Positions 6,166-12,501 of a stretch of DNA of 12,501 nucleotides are shown piece after piece. The stretch comes from Acidobacteriota bacterium (lineage in GTDB: Bacteria > Acidobacteriota > Blastocatellia > Pyrinomonadales > Pyrinomonadaceae): the NCBI GenBank assembly GCA_013698055.1, contig JACCVS010000400.1, positions 1 to 12,501 on the forward strand, in the 5' to 3' direction. Positions within the stretch are counted from its first letter, which is position 1. The number at the start of each line of letters is the position of its first letter. The notes under the pieces were generated by a model that did not search any database, was not told the origin of the DNA, and saw only the letters and a list, made by a program, of their open reading frames with translations. Both the position numbers and the translations under genes were made by a program.

Positions 6166-9100
6166 ATGTTCAAACAGATGATAAGATTTACAGGCGTACT
6201 TTTCCTGTTCGCGTTGGTGGGAGCTGTCAACCTGACTTTTGGTCAGGCATCAGACGGCACCATCAGTGGAACCGTAACCGATCAGGCGGGAGCCGTCGTT
6301 GCGGGCGTAACCGTCGAGGCTACGAACCAGTCAACAGGCGAAAAGCGTAGTGCCACTACCAGTGATAGCGGCGCTTACACCATTCCGAGCCTAACCGTGG
6401 GCTTGTATAATGTGACGGCAACCGGAAGCGGGTTCGCATCCAGTACAGTCCAGAGCGTGAAGGTCTCTGTGTCGTTCAATACCACACAAGATTTGGTATT
6501 GAGTCCGCAGGGTGCGTCTGAGACCGTCGTGATCTCGACCGGCGATGCCCAGACGCAGATCAACACTACAGATCAGCAACTCTCGACACTACTGGATAAC
6601 AAAAAAATTATTGATTTGCCGTTGCTTAACCGCGATCCGAACAGCCTCGTGCTGCTGGCTCCCGGAACGGTGCAAACGCAGAGTGGCCTCGGTGGTTTCT
6701 CCGTCAACGGCCAACGCGAGCGCAACAATAACTTTTTAGTTGACGGCACAGATAACAACGACACCGACGTTCCCGGCATCCCCGGCGGTCTGGCGACCCC
6801 GAACATTGATGCGACCCAGGAATTTCGCGTCATCACCGGCAACTTCAACGCTGAATACGGTCGTAACTCGGGCGCTATCATCACGACGGCGACCAAGAAC
6901 GGCACCAACGAGTTTCACGGCGGTGCGTACATATATTACCGCTCCGATGCTTACTCGGCGCGTGACTTCTTCGACATAACGGGTGAGGCGGATCCGCTCC
7001 AGCGTAAGCAATTCGGTGGTTCTATCGGCGGCCCGATCATCAAAGAAAAAGCCTTCTTCTTCTTTAACTACGAAGGCGACCGCTTCACGCGCGGCTCCCA
7101 GCAGCTACGCACTGTGCCGACGGCGGCTGCTCGTATTGGTATCTTCAATCTTCCGGCGGGTGTTTTGCCTGGCGGCGCGCAGAGGATTGATGCCCGTGCA
7201 AGCAGCATAAACAACACCTTTGGTTTTCCGGTCAATCCGGCTGCCACAGCTCTCCTGAACGCGATTTTCCCGTTGCCGAATAGGCCGGGCATAGGAACGT
7301 TGCCGGGTGTGTTTGAGGAGTTCCGCTTCTCTGATACTTTCCGGGACACCCAGGATCAGTACAACGCGCGCGTTGACTGGAACCTCTCCCAAAAGCACAC
7401 GCTGACGGGAAGTCTCAATGCCAATAAAGGCACTTTCATCTTCAGCCCTAACACTTTCCCCGGAACGAACGATCAACTCGTCACCCCGCAAAAAGGCTAC
7501 CGCACGTCGCTGAGCCTGACCTCGAACCTCAACGCCAATATGGTTAATGTGGCGCAAATTGGCTACAACCGCGCGGAAGCGACTTTCGGCGGCCCTGGCG
7601 ATTTGGGAATTTCCACGACCATCGGTGACGCAAACGCCAGATTCTTAGCTGCTTCGGGTGGTGCCCCGACCCCCGCGATTGGTGGAACCAACGGTCGGCT
7701 GCTCAACCTGACGTTTGCAGGTCCATCGGGTGTGTTAGGCAGCTTCGATACGCAGTTCCGCTTCTCCGGTACTACGTCCATTAGCGATCAGTTGACCTAC
7801 GTTCGTGGTAATCACACTTTCAAGGGCGGCTTTGAGGCTCGCTTCATCTATTCGAACGGCGCTAATAACTTTGGCCGTTCGGAGACACTCAACTTCAACG
7901 TGCCGACGGATTTCGGCATTCCTCTTTTGCAAAACAACGCCGGCACCGCCGACCTTTCGCTGGCTGGGTTGGCGGGAACGATTCAGAACTTTTCTTCTTT
8001 TCTGTTTGGGCTGGTCGGGCAGCAAACGCAGTCGCAGTTCTTCGATAAGAACGGCAACCGCACGGATCAGGACTATCGCGGCTTTCGCACTCGCGAGCTT
8101 AATCTCTTCTACCAGGATACCTGGAGAGTGCGTCCGAATTTGACGCTCAATTACGGTTTGCGTTACGAAGTTAACGGCGTGCCGTATGAAGTCAATGGTC
8201 AACTCTCGACGCTGGTTAACCAGGATCCAAGCGGATTCCGTCCGGCGGGGGGTTTTACCTTCCAGCTTGTCGGCCAAAACTCCGGTAATCCGGGACAGGG
8301 TCTCTACGAGAGCGACTACAACAACTTTGCTCCGCGCTTCGGCTTCAACTACAGCCCGGCCTTCGAGACTGGTTTCATCTCGAAGATAACGGGCGGCCCC
8401 GGAAAGATGTCAATTCGCGGCGGCTACGGTGTTTTCTATGACCGCGTCTTCGGCAACCTGTTCAGCAACGCTCGCGGCAACCCGCCGTTCCAGCAGGATT
8501 TCGCCAACTTCCCGGTTGATACTGTCGATACCATCGCACGTCCCACAACACTGGTCGCTAGCCCTGTCGTGCCGGTAGATGCGTTTATTTTCCCTGTCAT
8601 CTTCGCGCTGCCGGGCAACAACCAGTTCCAGTCCAAGTTCGCGACTCCATACACGCAGGCTTATAACTTTGGTTTCCAGCGCGAGTTGGGTAATGCGTTT
8701 CTGCTCGAAGCCGATTACGTCGGCAACAAGGGAACTAATCTGCTGCGCGTCATTGATGGTCAGCTTGTCAGCGTCCCCCGTGTCAACGCGATTCTCGGCA
8801 CGAACAGGACGATCAGCCCGACCTCGACCTTCAACAACTTCCTGAACGGCTCGCTCACTCAGGACTTCTTTAACGTCGCGCTCAATCTTGCAGTCGGTCA
8901 GTCAAATTACAACGCTATGCAATTGAGACTGACGAAGACCCTGAGCAACAGCCGCTTCGGTCTGGGTCAGATTCAAGGTGCTTATACGTGGAGTCACTCA
9001 ATTGACAACTCCACCGACCCGCTGGTCGGGCAAGCTGGCGAGCGCACCTTCCCACGCGATTCGTCAGGATTCGCAGGTGGTTTCTCCGCGCCTGAGAGAG

Positions 9101-9717
9101 GTAACTCGGGTTTTGACACCCGTCATCGCTTTGTCCTCAACTTCATTTATGAACTGCCGTTCAAGTTTGAGAATAAGGCGCTCGATCTAGTGCTCGGTAA
9201 TTGGTCAATGTCCAGCATTGCTCAGGCGCAGTCGGGTAATCCCTACAGCGTCTTTGGCGGCACGGATAGTGCCGGTTCAGGCTTCGGCCAGCGTGCCGAC
9301 TTCGCCGATCCGAATGCCCCGGTGGGTACTTTCACTCGTCTGGGTGCGACGGCGGGACTTGATCCGCGCACGCAGACCGGCCCGACTAGGGACCAATTCC
9401 GCAATCCATGCTCTGGAACGGTTACGGTCACTGCTACAGGTAATACTACGTGCACCAACCAGCGGATTGGGCGTCAGGGCACGGTGGCGCGCAGCGCTTT
9501 CGTCGGCCCGGCCTTCAACAAGGTGGACTTCTCGCTCATCAAGCGCATTCCAGTTACTGAGCGATACAAGTTTACGATTCGCGCGGACTTCTTCAATATC
9601 TTTAATCGTGTGAATCTCCGCCAGCCGGTCAACACCATCAACAGCAGCAACTTCGGCCAGTCTACCTCTGCGTTTGATCCACGCATTGTCCAGTTTGTCG
9701 GTCGCTTCGACTTCTAA
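6166..9717 (+). CDS. Oar-like TonB-dependent outer-membrane receptor
   Basis: A predicted outer-membrane beta-barrel transporter energised by TonB; the ligand is unknown, though oligosaccharides or peptides are common guesses for such proteins. Of 1183 residues, 1-28 form a signal peptide (basic start, hydrophobic core VLFLFALVGAV, likely cleavage after GQA). Residues 31-112 are a carboxypeptidase-regulatory-like beta-sandwich (GTISGTVTDQAGAVVAGVTV). About 120-275 form the plug (LPLLNRDPNSLVLLAPG, FSVNGQRERNNNFLVDG, EFRVITGNFNAEYGRNSGA, NGTNEFHGG), and the rest is the barrel. It ends in aromatic GRFDF, as expected for recognition by the BAM machinery. The late-barrel segments HRFVLNFIYELP and IRADFFNIFNRVN match the group. 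The start is set by AAGGAGA at 6154-6160. It appears monocistronic, with its own terminator. Broken pieces of related receptors lie 1.3-2.6 kb downstream on the other strand. Confidence 0.95.
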   Translation: MFKQMIRFTGVLFLFALVGAVNLTFGQASDGTISGTVTDQAGAVVAGVTVEATNQSTGEKRSATTSDSGAYTIPSLTVGLYNVTATGSGFASSTVQSVKVSVSFNTTQDLVLSPQGASETVVISTGDAQTQINTTDQQLSTLLDNKKIIDLPLLNRDPNSLVLLAPGTVQTQSGLGGFSVNGQRERNNNFLVDGTDNNDTDVPGIPGGLATPNIDATQEFRVITGNFNAEYGRNSGAIITTATKNGTNEFHGGAYIYYRSDAYSARDFFDITGEADPLQRKQFGGSIGGPIIKEKAFFFFNYEGDRFTRGSQQLRTVPTAAARIGIFNLPAGVLPGGAQRIDARASSINNTFGFPVNPAATALLNAIFPLPNRPGIGTLPGVFEEFRFSDTFRDTQDQYNARVDWNLSQKHTLTGSLNANKGTFIFSPNTFPGTNDQLVTPQKGYRTSLSLTSNLNANMVNVAQIGYNRAEATFGGPGDLGISTTIGDANARFLAASGGAPTPAIGGTNGRLLNLTFAGPSGVLGSFDTQFRFSGTTSISDQLTYVRGNHTFKGGFEARFIYSNGANNFGRSETLNFNVPTDFGIPLLQNNAGTADLSLAGLAGTIQNFSSFLFGLVGQQTQSQFFDKNGNRTDQDYRGFRTRELNLFYQDTWRVRPNLTLNYGLRYEVNGVPYEVNGQLSTLVNQDPSGFRPAGGFTFQLVGQNSGNPGQGLYESDYNNFAPRFGFNYSPAFETGFISKITGGPGKMSIRGGYGVFYDRVFGNLFSNARGNPPFQQDFANFPVDTVDTIARPTTLVASPVVPVDAFIFPVIFALPGNNQFQSKFATPYTQAYNFGFQRELGNAFLLEADYVGNKGTNLLRVIDGQLVSVPRVNAILGTNRTISPTSTFNNFLNGSLTQDFFNVALNLAVGQSNYNAMQLRLTKTLSNSRFGLGQIQGAYTWSHSIDNSTDPLVGQAGERTFPRDSSGFAGGFSAPERGNSGFDTRHRFVLNFIYELPFKFENKALDLVLGNWSMSSIAQAQSGNPYSVFGGTDSAGSGFGQRADFADPNAPVGTFTRLGATAGLDPRTQTGPTRDQFRNPCSGTVTVTATGNTTCTNQRIGRQGTVARSAFVGPAFNKVDFSLIKRIPVTERYKFTIRADFFNIFNRVNLRQPVNTINSSNFGQSTSAFDPRIVQFVGRFDF

Positions 9718-9750
9718 AGCGGCTGATTAAACCTACGACTGTTGACTCAA

Positions 9751-9798
9751 GGGCGTTGCCTCTTCGGAAGCAACGCCCAATTTTTTCTCTCTTTTTTT
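9751..9798 (+). terminator. Strong intrinsic terminator with UUCG tetraloop
   Basis: GGGCGTTGC (9751-9759) pairs perfectly with GCAACGCCC (9770-9778). Inside, a C-A mismatch and two more base pairs close a UUCG tetraloop in the stable C(UUCG)G form. The stem is followed by AATTTTTT and a further T-rich run to 9798. It lies 33 nt after the receptor stop. Confidence 0.95.
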
Positions 9799-9827
9799 GT
9801 CTTCTACGCCAGAGGCGGCAAATTGAC

Positions 9828-9855
9828 TTGACAGCCAGCGCAAAATCATTAAACT
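9828..9855 (+). promoter_or_regulatory. Candidate sigma70-type promoter of the secreted-protein gene
   Basis: A perfect TTGACA (9828-9833) stands 16 nt before TAAACT (9850-9855), which matches four of six bases of the -10 consensus. Its position, downstream of the receptor terminator and about 95 nt before the next start codon, fits an independent promoter. Confidence 0.45.
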
Positions 9856-9950
9856 GCGCTAGTCCAGTCGGTGGCATGTCTGAATTTCTTAATGGCATGA
9901 ATAAGAGATAGAAATCACTCGCGGCTCTCAGCTTGAACAATTAAAAGATC

Positions 9951-10754
9951 ATGATTAAGTTCCCCCCACGTATCTTTAGAGTGCTGGCCATGTGTGCCGG
10001 ACTGCTCGTTTTATTCGGCGCGCCGTCGGCATCTGCCAACACAGTGGCTCCCGATCTGACAAATGGTGTCTGGAATTGGAGGGGCGAAAACATCTCTCTT
10101 GTTTTGACTTTCACAAAGGGGAAACCAGAGCAAAAAGGTCTGGTGGCAATTCTCAAAGGCTGGGGAAATGATCCCCTTGAGCTTCATGGCGATTATTCAG
10201 CGAACAGCCCTGAGCCGAGCCTGCACATCACCGGAACTTATGAAGGTGAGGAAATAGCCTTTAATCTTAAGTTCAATCCAGGCGACCATGAACAGCAGCC
10301 ATATTTCGACGGTGAATTCTCGGTCGGCTCAAAGGTGTTTCCCGGCTCCGCCCGCTGCGAGGAACAATGCCCGGATGTTAGCTCGAAGAAGGCCAGCGAA
10401 TTAGAGATTGCCAGCTCAGGCAGCAAAGCAAATGACCTTGCCGGGGAATGGCGAGACGACTCGGAATCCATAGGATTCAAGGAACACTGGTCTATCAACT
10501 TCGCTAACGGGCAATGGCGAATCTCCGGCAAGTTCATCAAAGGGGAAGAAGTCATCGGCAGTTTTCACGGAGAAGAGATCGCCTTCGATCCCGCTCAAGG
10601 TGTGCTCAAATTTATACAGTTCTTTGATCAGAAGCCTGACGAAAACTGGCTGGCTTCCAACGAGCTAGAAGTAACCGCCAAAGGCGACACACTCAAGTTC
10701 AAAGTAAGGGGAGTAGAGGCAATCCTGACGCGAGCGCCTGACAGTAAGAAATAA
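9951..10754 (+). CDS. Secreted protein of unknown function with two similar halves
   Basis: I do not recognise this 267-residue protein. Residues 1-29 are a signal peptide (FPPRIFR, then VLAMCAGLLVLFGAP, cleavage expected after ASASA), so it should be periplasmic or exported. The cysteine at 15 is not in a good lipobox. The mature part looks beta-rich without further membrane segments. Two similar segments, GTYEGEEIAF at 95-104 and GSFHGEEIAF at 203-212, and the paired openings LTNGVWNWRGE (36-46) and LAGEWRDD (163-170) suggest a duplicated beta-sheet domain of about 105 residues. The halves are joined by a linker containing Cys136 and Cys140, which could form a disulfide. The ATG at 9951 has only a weak purine-rich stretch (AAAAGA) upstream. 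It is likely transcribed alone from the candidate promoter at 9828-9855. A lipocalin-like fold is possible but unproven. Confidence 0.8.
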   Translation: MIKFPPRIFRVLAMCAGLLVLFGAPSASANTVAPDLTNGVWNWRGENISLVLTFTKGKPEQKGLVAILKGWGNDPLELHGDYSANSPEPSLHITGTYEGEEIAFNLKFNPGDHEQQPYFDGEFSVGSKVFPGSARCEEQCPDVSSKKASELEIASSGSKANDLAGEWRDDSESIGFKEHWSINFANGQWRISGKFIKGEEVIGSFHGEEIAFDPAQGVLKFIQFFDQKPDENWLASNELEVTAKGDTLKFKVRGVEAILTRAPDSKK

Positions 10755-10765
10755 AAGTATGAGGA

Positions 10766-10794
10766 TGCAGGGCCCAAAGCTCTGGCTTCCTGCA
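10766..10794 (+). terminator. Weak hairpin after the secreted-protein gene
   Basis: TGCAGG (10766-10771) pairs with CCTGCA (10789-10794) and GCC (10772-10774) with GGC (10784-10786), with a two-base bulge and a 9-nt loop. It begins 12 nt after the stop codon at 10754. No T tract follows, so it may only stabilise the transcript end. Confidence 0.35.
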
Positions 10795-10912
10795 CTAGAG
10801 GCTCAAACTCTCCCGTCTCAGATATCAAAACATCTATCCCTGTCCCCGTTCCAGTCTCCTCATTGGGTCATCCCGGCACGTTACCAGCAAGTTTATTGCG
10901 GCGGGCAAAATA

Positions 10913-10956
10913 AATGCTTGCCGGTTCACTTAAAATGAAGCGAACCGGCAAGCATT
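10913..10956 (-). terminator. 15-bp perfect hairpin, possible minus-strand terminator
   Basis: AATGCTTGCCGGTTC (10913-10927) is perfectly complementary to 10942-10956. After one mismatch, three further pairs (10929-10931 with 10938-10940) leave a 6-nt loop. On the minus strand the stem is followed by T-rich bases (TATTTTG); on the plus strand it is not. It could be the surviving terminator of the degraded minus-strand receptor gene whose plug scrap lies just beyond it. Confidence 0.55.
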
Positions 10957-11252
10957 GAAAGTTTCCGCTCTATTCTTTCATGTGAAGGGTGCGGATGTCT
11001 TTCCGCACCCTTTATATGGTTGACGCAACGCTGCTGATTTGTTGTCAGCGCGTCGACGCCGTTACCATCCCAATTATAAAAGCCCGTGCCGTGAAACTCA
11101 TTCGTTCCAGAGCGTGTGATTTGGTTTACGTAAGACCCGGCGTTGCGTCCGTATTCAGCCGCAAATGTGTTGGTGATGAACTGAAACTCGCGGAGAGCTT
11201 CCAGCAGCACCAAACTATCAAAACAATAATAAAAAGCCTCGTCGATTGCCAT
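10926..11252 (-). pseudogene. Plug-domain scrap of an Oar-like TonB receptor
   Basis: An open frame of 108 codons, of which only about 62 (11213 down to about 11028) look receptor-derived. They read LVLLEALREFQFITN, FAAEYGRNAGSYVNQ and SGTNEFHGTGFYNWDGNG, then DALTTNQQR. This matches the plug segment of Oar-like receptors and aligns with residues 215-260 of the intact receptor at 6166-9717, though it is a different subfamily. The frame's ATG lies in the loop of the terminator at 11231-11269, which is no plausible gene start, and the residues after NQQR run through unrelated hairpin sequence. No signal peptide, regulatory domain or barrel is present. It is best read as a relic of a receptor gene with both ends deleted. 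Confidence 0.8.
10985..11012. repeat. 11-bp perfect hairpin at the edge of the plug scrap
   Basis: AAGGGTGCGGA (10985-10995) pairs perfectly with TCCGCACCCTT (11002-11012), leaving a 6-nt loop. Only a short TTTATAT follows on the plus strand. It lies about 16 nt beyond the point where receptor similarity of the plug scrap stops, so it may mark the deletion junction. Confidence 0.6.
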
Positions 11253-11269
11253 AGCCGACGAGGCTTTTT
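11231..11269. terminator. Strong bidirectional terminator
   Basis: The 14-nt arms 11231-11244 (AAAAAGCCTCGTCG) and 11256-11269 are perfectly complementary with an 11-nt loop. T runs follow on both strands (TTTTTATTATTG on the minus strand, TTTTTGTTTTC on the plus strand). It lies 59 nt past the stop of the minus-strand receptor fragment and was probably that gene's terminator. Confidence 0.9.
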
Positions 11270-11327
11270 GTTTTCAGAAGGATTAAGAGTTTGCCCTAAT
11301 CTTCTGTGTCAAGTTTGACTACCCCCA

Positions 11328-12359
11328 CTAGAAAATGAACTTCACCTGATAGCGGATTTCTCTTGCGTTGCCGCTCGTGGAGGGAGTGTCTGGATTCAAA
11401 AAGAACCGCTGAGTCAAAGAGTTAGCGGTCTGCGCGATGAATCCCGACGAGGGGAAGAATGGGTGATTGAAGACGTTGAAGAAATCCGAGCGTAGTTCTA
11501 TTGCACGTGTCTCTCCAAACCTGATGCGCTTTGTCAGCGACAGGTTGGTGTTGTTGATTGGCGGTGTGCGCTCGGTGTTGCGTCCGAGATTACCAGTGCG
11601 CACTACGCTTCCGGCAAGACCGGGAACGAATGTAGGATTCACAATGAACTGCGCATCGTTGGGGTTGATGGGAGCAAAAATCGGTGAGCCGTTGGTAGTT
11701 TGACCGATAATCACTTCGGGATTGATGTAACCAGTAATGAAGTTGTTCGCATCAACCTGCGGAACGGCACGGACTCCACGCTGCCCATTCGGGTTAAAGT
11801 TGGGGCGATTGGCACCTGAGTTGCCATCAGAGTCAAAGCCGTTAAGGACTGAAAACGGCGAGCCGGTTTCGTAGGTGGTGACGCCGGAGATTTGGAAACC
11901 GCCGAGAAGTTTTCCGAGGAACCCGCGTTGCTCTCTGAACCAGGGACTCTCAACTACATATGTGAGGCTCAGCCGGTGCGGTTTATCAAAGGTAGACACA
12001 GCGCGGTCAAGCCGCTCTCCGCCGAAAACCGACGCGATTGCGAAAAAGCTGGACTCAGACGCCCCAAAACCGGGAGAAAAGACCTCATCTGCATTGCTGA
12101 TGAGCTTGGAGAAAGTGTAAGCGCCCGTCATCTGGAAGTTATTGGCGAAGCGGCGGCGAACTTCAATTTGCCCCGCATGGTAGATGGATGATCCGCCGTT
12201 GGTACGAACCGTTCGCCCACCCTGTAAGTTGTCTAAGCGGCCTTGAAGACCGGTCGTAACTCCCGGAGGTGTAATCCGCAATTCCGGTCGGACAAGTGGA
12301 TTAGCATCTTCATTAGACCTCTTGCGAAAGTCGGGAGCGCCGAAGATATCAACCGCCAA
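11328..12359 (-). pseudogene. C-terminal barrel fragment of an Oar-like TonB receptor (5' truncated)
   Basis: This frame carries only the last 325 or so residues of an Oar-like outer-membrane receptor. Recognisable segments, counted from the TTG at 12359, are ANPLVRPELRITPPG (19-33), MTGAYTFSKLIS (77-88), FDKPHRLSLTYVVE (125-138), TTYETGSPFSVLNG (161-174), LSLTKRI (273-279) and ELRSDFFNVFNHPFFP (288-303). It ends in aromatic KFIF, like an intact barrel. Signal peptide, regulatory domain, plug and most of the barrel are missing, and no ribosome-binding site precedes any start. The frame opens only at 12380, after a stop, and its first 17 or so residues are encoded by an 18-bp inverted-repeat unit (12315-12405). 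Receptor similarity begins right at the edge of that repeat. The remaining frame has no internal stop, so the break may be recent or the segment may still be under some selection. Confidence 0.8.
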
Positions 12360-12405
12360 ATCACTGGCTTTCGCATCCGGTCAAACTGACTTTCGCAAGA
12401 GGTCT
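12315..12405. repeat. 91-bp unit with 18-bp perfect terminal inverted repeats (mobile-element-like)
   Basis: AGACCTCTTGCGAAAGTC at 12315-12332 recurs as its exact reverse complement at 12388-12405, with 55 nt between. A third, degenerate copy in the right-arm orientation (CTGGCTTTCGCA at 12364-12375 against CTGACTTTCGCA at 12386-12397) gives a 22-nt direct repeat inside the unit. Sharp ends, perfect arms and a non-coding core fit a miniature element or a collapsed insertion-sequence remnant. The end sequence recalls those of some insertion sequences, but I cannot assign a family. No obvious target duplication flanks it. It lies at the 5' breakpoint of the truncated receptor. Confidence 0.65.
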
Positions 12406-12469
12406 GCTGTTGACTTCGAGGCTTTTGCTTCGATGCTCTTCGCGTAAGATTTATATCCGAACAAAAAAG

Positions 12470-12501
12470 AAGCCCCGCAACCTTTTGGGCTGCGGGGCTT
12501 T
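12470..12501. terminator. Strong terminator at the window edge
   Basis: AAGCCCCGCA (12470-12479) pairs perfectly with TGCGGGGCTT (12491-12500), with an 11-nt loop that can form two more pairs. On the minus strand it is followed by CTTTTTTG, making it a good terminator for a minus-strand gene to the right of the window. The plus-strand T tract is cut off by the window end. Confidence 0.85.

Noticed and set aside
11276..11305. Imperfect hairpin between the receptor fragment and the 11231-11269 terminator
   Set aside because: Nine pairs with a bulged G and A/T-rich arms; too weak to separate from chance next to a strong terminator.

Overview
The window looks like a chromosomal segment of an Acidobacteriota bacterium. 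The main evidence is a full-length Oar-like TonB-dependent receptor with an N-terminal carboxypeptidase-regulatory-like domain, plus broken pieces of at least one further receptor of the same superfamily. Such receptors are expanded in that phylum. The moderately GC-rich coding style fits. No rRNA, tRNA, CRISPR array, transposase gene or phage gene is visible. The phylum assignment is an inference from protein families, not a phylogenetic result.

Layout, left to right. Positions 1-2689 (+) hold a 5'-truncated aldehyde dehydrogenase followed by alanine dehydrogenase (ald), probably part of an amino-acid catabolic cluster. Between ald and a convergent stand-alone response regulator (2800-3243, -) lies a perfect 30-bp inverted repeat built from 7-nt units. 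A gene-poor gap (3244-3728) separates this regulator from a divergent PDZ/radical-SAM/DUF512 protein (3729-5090, +). That gene ends inside a second 7-nt-unit hairpin array, which runs up to the start codon of a class I SAM methyltransferase (5146-5754, +). A long leader then precedes the Oar-like receptor (6166-9717, +), which ends in a textbook terminator with a UUCG tetraloop. A small secreted protein of unknown function with an apparent internal duplication follows (9951-10754, +).

The right end (about 10755-12501) is a decayed region. On the minus strand there is a C-terminal two-barrel-segment piece of an Oar-like receptor (11328 to about 12314), a strong bidirectional terminator (11231-11269), and then a lone plug-domain scrap of an Oar-like receptor (about 11028-11213). 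Several further hairpins surround them. The 5' breakpoint of the C-terminal piece coincides with one arm of a perfect 18-bp inverted repeat (12315-12405), which looks like a miniature mobile-element remnant. A strong terminator (12470-12501) closes the window.

No clearly new multi-gene system is present. The most unusual material is non-coding: two hairpin arrays of different heptamers with the same architecture, one of which supplies the stop codon of one gene and occupies the ribosome-binding region of the next, and the receptor graveyard bordered by the 18-bp inverted repeat.
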